The notes beneath the pieces were generated by a model. It saw nothing but the letters and a program-made list of their open reading frames with translations, did no database searches and was not told the origin of the DNA. A program made the translations under genes and the position numbers. 64,000 bases of DNA, from contig NZ_BNBD01000006.1 of the NCBI RefSeq assembly GCF_014654785.1, positions 349,357 to 413,356 on the forward strand, written 5' to 3'. The first letter of the stretch is position 1. Every line of letters begins with the position of its first letter. Origin of the DNA: Streptomyces mashuensis. Lineage in GTDB: Bacteria; Actinomycetota; Actinomycetes; Streptomycetales; Streptomycetaceae. Positions 60,195 to 64,000 of this stretch are shown piece by piece.

Positions 60195-60325
60195 GCCACA
60201 AGATGTATGCTCATCCTCGCTGCCGCCGCAGGGGAATCCGGTGGAAATCCGGAACTGTCCCGCAACGGTGTATGTGGGCGCATATACCCAGCGCACCCTG
60301 AAGTCCGAGGACCTGCCGACAGCGC
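60195..60325 (+). ncRNA. Cobalamin (B12) riboswitch of nrdAB
   Basis: Conserved cobalamin-aptamer core: GGGGAATCCGGTGGAAATCC (60231-60250), GGAACTGTCCCGCAACGGT (60251-60269) and the B12-box-like AAGTCCGAGGACCTGCC (60301-60317). Together with the 170-nt leader to the nrdA start this matches the known riboswitch of the Streptomyces class Ia nrdABS operon, which shuts the operon off when B12 supports the class II enzyme. Confidence 0.92.
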
Positions 60326-60492
60326 GCCCGTCACCGAGCCCACAAGCTCGGCTATGGGCGTTGAATTCGTCCGGGCCCCGCGGGTTGGGCCGACGGACGT
60401 ACGCGGCATGCCCCGGCCCCCGTCGGCCTGCCCGTACGCGACCGTCGCGCGCACCCGCCCGGCCCACCCAGCCGAGCGAGGGAGAGCCACAC

Positions 60493-62898
60493 GTGACCAT
60501 CGCGCCCGCCGATCCGGTCTCAGCGAACTCCGAGAACACGGAGGCGCACGACGGTCCCGGGACCGCGCTGCTGCGCACCCTGACCGACCTCACCGCGGAC
60601 CTGCCCGCCACCGACCCCGGCAAGGTCGCCGCGGCCGCGCTGCGCGGCCGGCACCCCGGCTCCGACGAGGCCGAGCTCCGCTCCCTGGCCACCGAGGCCG
60701 CCGCCGGCCTCATCGCCGAGGAGCCCGAGTACTCGAAGCTCGCCGCCCGGCTGCTCACCCTCGCCATCGCCGAGGAGGCCGCCCGCGAAGGCGCCACCTC
60801 CTTCTCCGCCTCCGTGGCCACCGGCCACCGCGAGGGCCTCATCGCCGACGAGACCGCCGCCTTCGTCGCCCTGCACGCCGAGCGCCTCGACGCCCTCGTC
60901 GACCAGGCCCTCGCCGACGGCGCCGACGACCGCTTCGGCTACTTCGGCCTGCGCACCCTCTACAGCCGCTACCTGCTGCGCCACCCCCTCACGCGCAACG
61001 TCGTCGAGACCCCGCAGCACTTCCTGCTCCGCGTGGCCTGCGGCCTGGCCGAGGACGACTCCGTGCGGGCCCTGGAGGACGTCGCCGGCCTCTACGGGCT
61101 GACCAGCACCCTGTCGTACCTCCCCTCCTCCCCCACGCTCTTCAACTCCGGCACCCGCCACCCGCAGATGTCGTCCTGCTACCTGCTGGACTCGCCGCTG
61201 GACGAGCTGGACTCCATCTACGACCGCTACCACCAGGTCGCCCGGCTCTCCAAGCACGCCGGTGGCATCGGTCTGTCCTACTCCCGCATCCGCTCCCGCG
61301 GCTCCCTCATCCGCGGCACCAACGGCCACTCCAACGGCATCGTGCCGTTCCTGCGCACCCTCGACGCCTCCGTCGCCGCCGTGAACCAGGGCGGCCGCCG
61401 CAAGGGCGCCGCCTGCGTCTACCTGGAGACCTGGCACGCGGACATCGAGGAGTTCCTGGAGCTCCGCGACAACACGGGCGAAGAGGCGCGCCGCACCCAC
61501 AACCTCAACATCGCGCACTGGATCCCCGACGAGTTCATGCGCCGCGTCGAGGCCGACGCCGACTGGTCGCTGTTCTCCCCCGCCGACACCCCCGACCTGG
61601 TCGACCTGTACGGCGACGAGTTCGACGCCGCGTACCGCCGGTACGAGGCCGAGGGCAAGGCCGTCAAGCAGATCCCGGCCCGCGTGCTGTACGCCCGCAT
61701 GATGCGCACCCTCGCGCAGACCGGCAACGGCTGGATGACGTTCAAGGACGCCGCCAACCGCACCGCCAACCAGACGGCCGAGAAGGGCAAGGTCGTCCAC
61801 TCCTCCAACCTCTGCACCGAGATCCTCGAGGTCACCGACGACGGCGAGACCGCCGTGTGCAACCTCGGCTCGGTCAACCTCGCCGCGCACCTCGGTGCCG
61901 ACGGGGACATGGACTGGGAGAAGCTGGACGCCACGGTCCGTACCGCCGTGACCTTCCTCGACCGCGTCGTGGACATCAACTTCTACCCGACCGAGCAGGC
62001 GGCCCGCTCCAACAGCCGCTGGCGCCCGGTCGGCCTGGGCCTGATGGGCCTGCAGGACGTCTTCTTCCGCCTGCGCCTGCCCTTCGACTCGGCCGAGGCC
62101 AAGGAGCTGTCCACCCGCATCTCCGAGCGGATCATGCTCGCGGCGTACGAGGCGTCCGCCGACCTCGCCGAGCGGCACGGCCCGCACCCGGCCTGGTCCG
62201 CGACCCGCACCGCCCGCGGCGTGCTGCACCCGGACCACTACCCCAACGCCGTCCCGTCCTGGGCCGACCGCTGGGAGGCGCTGCGCGCCCGCATCGCCAC
62301 CACCGGCATGCGCAACTCGCTGCTGCTGGCCATCGCCCCGACGGCCACCATCGCCTCCATCGCCGGCGTGTACGAGTGCATCGAGCCGCAGGTGTCCAAC
62401 CTGTTCAAGCGCGAGACGCTCTCCGGTGAGTTCCTCCAGGTCAACACCTACCTGGTGGAGGACCTGAAGAAGCTCGGCGTGTGGGACCGCGCCACCCGCG
62501 AGGCCATGACCGAGGCCAACGGTTCCATCCAGGACCTCAAGTGGATCCCGCAGGAGATCCGCGACCTGTACCGGACCGCGTGGGAGATCCCGCAGCGCTC
62601 GCTGATCGACATGGCCGCGGCCCGCACCCCGTACCTGGACCAGAGCCAGTCGCTGAACCTGTTCATGGCCTCCCCGACCATCGGCAAGCTCAGCTCGATG
62701 TACGCGTACGCCTGGAAGCAGGGCATCAAGACGACGTACTACCTGCGCTCGCGCCCGGCCACCCGCATCGCCCGCGCCGCGACCGGCTCCGGCGCCACGG
62801 GTGCCGCCACCACCATCCCCGTGCAGCAGGCCGCGCCCGACGCGGACGCCATCGCCTGTTCCCTCGAAAACCCCGAGTCCTGCGAGGCTTGCCAGTAA
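60493..62898 (+). CDS. nrdA: Ribonucleoside-diphosphate reductase alpha subunit NrdA (class Ia)
   Basis: 801 aa. An N-terminal helical/ATP-cone-like region, then the catalytic barrel with redox Cys in MSSCYLLDSP, the NLCTEI site (thiyl Cys), AVCNLGSVNL and the double Tyr KTTYYLRSR for radical transfer. A C-terminal shuttle Cys pair ends the protein (SCEACQ). It reduces ribonucleoside diphosphates with NrdB. The GTG at 60493 follows GGGAGA at 8 nt; the frame extends far upstream through the riboswitch but without conservation, so the upstream start is rejected. Confidence 0.95.
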   Translation: MTIAPADPVSANSENTEAHDGPGTALLRTLTDLTADLPATDPGKVAAAALRGRHPGSDEAELRSLATEAAAGLIAEEPEYSKLAARLLTLAIAEEAAREGATSFSASVATGHREGLIADETAAFVALHAERLDALVDQALADGADDRFGYFGLRTLYSRYLLRHPLTRNVVETPQHFLLRVACGLAEDDSVRALEDVAGLYGLTSTLSYLPSSPTLFNSGTRHPQMSSCYLLDSPLDELDSIYDRYHQVARLSKHAGGIGLSYSRIRSRGSLIRGTNGHSNGIVPFLRTLDASVAAVNQGGRRKGAACVYLETWHADIEEFLELRDNTGEEARRTHNLNIAHWIPDEFMRRVEADADWSLFSPADTPDLVDLYGDEFDAAYRRYEAEGKAVKQIPARVLYARMMRTLAQTGNGWMTFKDAANRTANQTAEKGKVVHSSNLCTEILEVTDDGETAVCNLGSVNLAAHLGADGDMDWEKLDATVRTAVTFLDRVVDINFYPTEQAARSNSRWRPVGLGLMGLQDVFFRLRLPFDSAEAKELSTRISERIMLAAYEASADLAERHGPHPAWSATRTARGVLHPDHYPNAVPSWADRWEALRARIATTGMRNSLLLAIAPTATIASIAGVYECIEPQVSNLFKRETLSGEFLQVNTYLVEDLKKLGVWDRATREAMTEANGSIQDLKWIPQEIRDLYRTAWEIPQRSLIDMAAARTPYLDQSQSLNLFMASPTIGKLSSMYAYAWKQGIKTTYYLRSRPATRIARAATGSGATGAATTIPVQQAAPDADAIACSLENPESCEACQ

Positions 62899-63911
62899 TG
62901 AGCTCCACCGAGAAGAACCTGCTCGACCCGGGCTTCGAGCTCACGCTCCGCCCGATGCGGTACCCGGACTTCTACGACCGCTACCGCGACGCGATCAAGA
63001 ACACCTGGACCGTGGAGGAGGTCGACCTCCACTCCGACGTCGCCGACCTCGCCAAGCTGTCCCCGGGCGAGCAGCACATGATCGGCCGCCTGGTGGCGTT
63101 CTTCGCGACCGGCGACTCGATCGTGGCGAACAACCTCGTGCTCACGCTGTACAAGCACATCAACTCGCCCGAGGCGCGCCTGTACCTGTCGCGGCAGCTG
63201 TTCGAGGAGGCCGTGCACGTCCAGTTCTACCTGACGCTGCTCGACACCTACCTGCCCGACCCGGAGGAGCGCGCCGCGGCCTTCGCGGCCGTGGAGAACA
63301 TCCCCTCCATCCGCGACAAGGCGCAGTTCTGCTTCAAGTGGATCAACGAGGTCGAGAAGCTGGAGCGGCTGGAGACGAAGGCCGACCGCCGCCGCTTCCT
63401 GCTCAACCTGATCTGCTTCGCCGCCTGCATCGAGGGCCTGTTCTTCTACGGCGCCTTCGCCTACGTGTACTGGTTCCGCAGCCGCGGCCTCCTGCACGGC
63501 CTGGCGACCGGCACCAACTGGGTGTTCCGCGACGAGTCCATGCACATGGACTTCGCGTTCTCCGTCGTGGACACCGTCCGCGAGGAGGAACCGGACCTCT
63601 TCGACGACGAGATGCAGCAGCAGGTCACCGACATGCTCAAGGAGGCCGTCGAGGCCGAGCTGCAGTTCGCCCGCGACCTGTGCGGCGAGGGCCTCCCCGG
63701 CATGAACACCGACTCCATGCGCGAATACCTCCAGTGCGTCGCCGACCAGCGCCTCCAGCGCCTCGGCATCGCCCCGGTCTTCGGCTCGGAGAACCCGTTC
63801 TCCTTCATGGAACTCCAGAACGTCCAGGAGCTCACCAACTTCTTCGAGCGCCGCGCCTCCGCCTACCAGGTGGCGGTCGAGGGCTCGGTGTCGTTCGACG
63901 ACGAGTTCTAG
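62898..63911 (+). CDS. nrdB: Ribonucleoside-diphosphate reductase beta subunit NrdB
   Basis: 337 aa R2-type di-iron protein. Ligands D73, E104, H107 and the later GLFFYG Glu and DESMHMDF Glu/His are in place. Y111 stands four residues after H107, the position of the stable tyrosyl radical. The C-terminus (VEGSVSFDDEF) is the peptide that docks on NrdA. The ATG overlaps the nrdA stop (TAATG). In S. coelicolor an AraC-like nrdS follows; here the window ends 89 bp after the stop, without a visible start of it. Confidence 0.95.
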   Translation: MSSTEKNLLDPGFELTLRPMRYPDFYDRYRDAIKNTWTVEEVDLHSDVADLAKLSPGEQHMIGRLVAFFATGDSIVANNLVLTLYKHINSPEARLYLSRQLFEEAVHVQFYLTLLDTYLPDPEERAAAFAAVENIPSIRDKAQFCFKWINEVEKLERLETKADRRRFLLNLICFAACIEGLFFYGAFAYVYWFRSRGLLHGLATGTNWVFRDESMHMDFAFSVVDTVREEEPDLFDDEMQQQVTDMLKEAVEAELQFARDLCGEGLPGMNTDSMREYLQCVADQRLQRLGIAPVFGSENPFSFMELQNVQELTNFFERRASAYQVAVEGSVSFDDEF

Positions 63912-64000
63912 CAGCCATGTGAAAGGGCCCGTACGGACGACTTGGGTTCTAGGAGTCGTTGCAACACCCCAGTTCAGGGGATGCATTGGACTTCGAGATC

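Noticed and set aside
60154..60492. In-frame upstream extension of nrdA
   Set aside because: It would translate the cobalamin riboswitch. The GTG at 60493 has the ribosome-binding site and the family N-terminus.
1..64000. tRNA or rRNA genes
   Set aside because: No cloverleaf-like or rRNA-like sequence was found by eye, and the element's att site is in sodN rather than a tRNA gene.

Overview
The window is high-GC actinobacterial DNA and almost certainly a Streptomyces chromosome. The evidence is the codon bias, frequent GTG starts and leaderless genes, nickel superoxide dismutase with its maturation protease, a WhiB-like protein, a SigB-family sigma factor with its anti-sigma factor, and the complete dasR-dasABC / nagZ / nagB N-acetylglucosamine locus. 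Gene order (sodX-sodN ... nagB, PdtaS-like kinase, wblE, sigH-prsH, nagZ-dasC-dasB-dasA, dasR ... nrdAB) matches, as I recall it, the S. coelicolor SCO5225-SCO5260 neighbourhood read in reverse. No tRNA, rRNA or CRISPR was seen.

Layout. 1-3.6 kb: polar amino-acid ABC transporter genes, a CGNR zinc-finger regulator, sodX and sodN. 3.64-20.68 kb: a 17.0-kb integrative mobilizable element inserted exactly at the 3' end of sodN and bounded by a 19-bp direct repeat. It carries a tyrosine integrase, XRE regulator, excisionase, DUF3631 ATPase (replication-type), MobC and relaxase. Its cargo is a lasso-peptide cluster (precursor, cyclase, RRE, protease) followed by a protein-isoaspartate-methyltransferase homologue, and then a small protein plus a giant STAND NTPase/TPR protein that looks like a conflict or defence module. 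20.9-36.5 kb: ordinary housekeeping and envelope genes (acid and alkaline phosphatases, LCP ligase, FabH-like enzyme, glutaminase, Na+/H+ antiporter), a small-gene/XRE-TPR module, and a secreted papain-like protease paired with an anchored protein.

36.6-49.7 kb: the amino-sugar region. DasABC imports chitooligosaccharides, NagZ/DasD cleaves them, NagB feeds glucosamine-6-P into glycolysis, and DasR represses the set. Recognisable dre operators lie before nagB, near the PdtaS-like kinase and between dasA and dasR. The sigH-prsH stress pair, wblE and a diacylglycerol-kinase-like gene are interleaved. 49.8-58 kb: small hypothetical genes, then a compact minus-strand operon that looks like an undescribed RiPP cluster: a 50-residue peptide ending in three 9-residue repeats (KxGCIS), a PaaK-like adenylate-forming enzyme, a WH-motif protein and an MFS exporter. 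A SulP transporter and beta-carbonic anhydrase (bicarbonate module) follow. 58-64 kb: DUF3311/sodium-solute symporter pair, then class Ia ribonucleotide reductase nrdA-nrdB behind a cobalamin riboswitch.

The most unusual items are (i) the lasso-peptide/PIMT cluster as cargo of an element using sodN as its attachment site, (ii) the KxGCIS triple-repeat RiPP-like operon, and (iii) the two-gene STAND module sharing a glycine/histidine-rich motif. All functional statements come from reading the sequence and recalled family knowledge; no database search was run.
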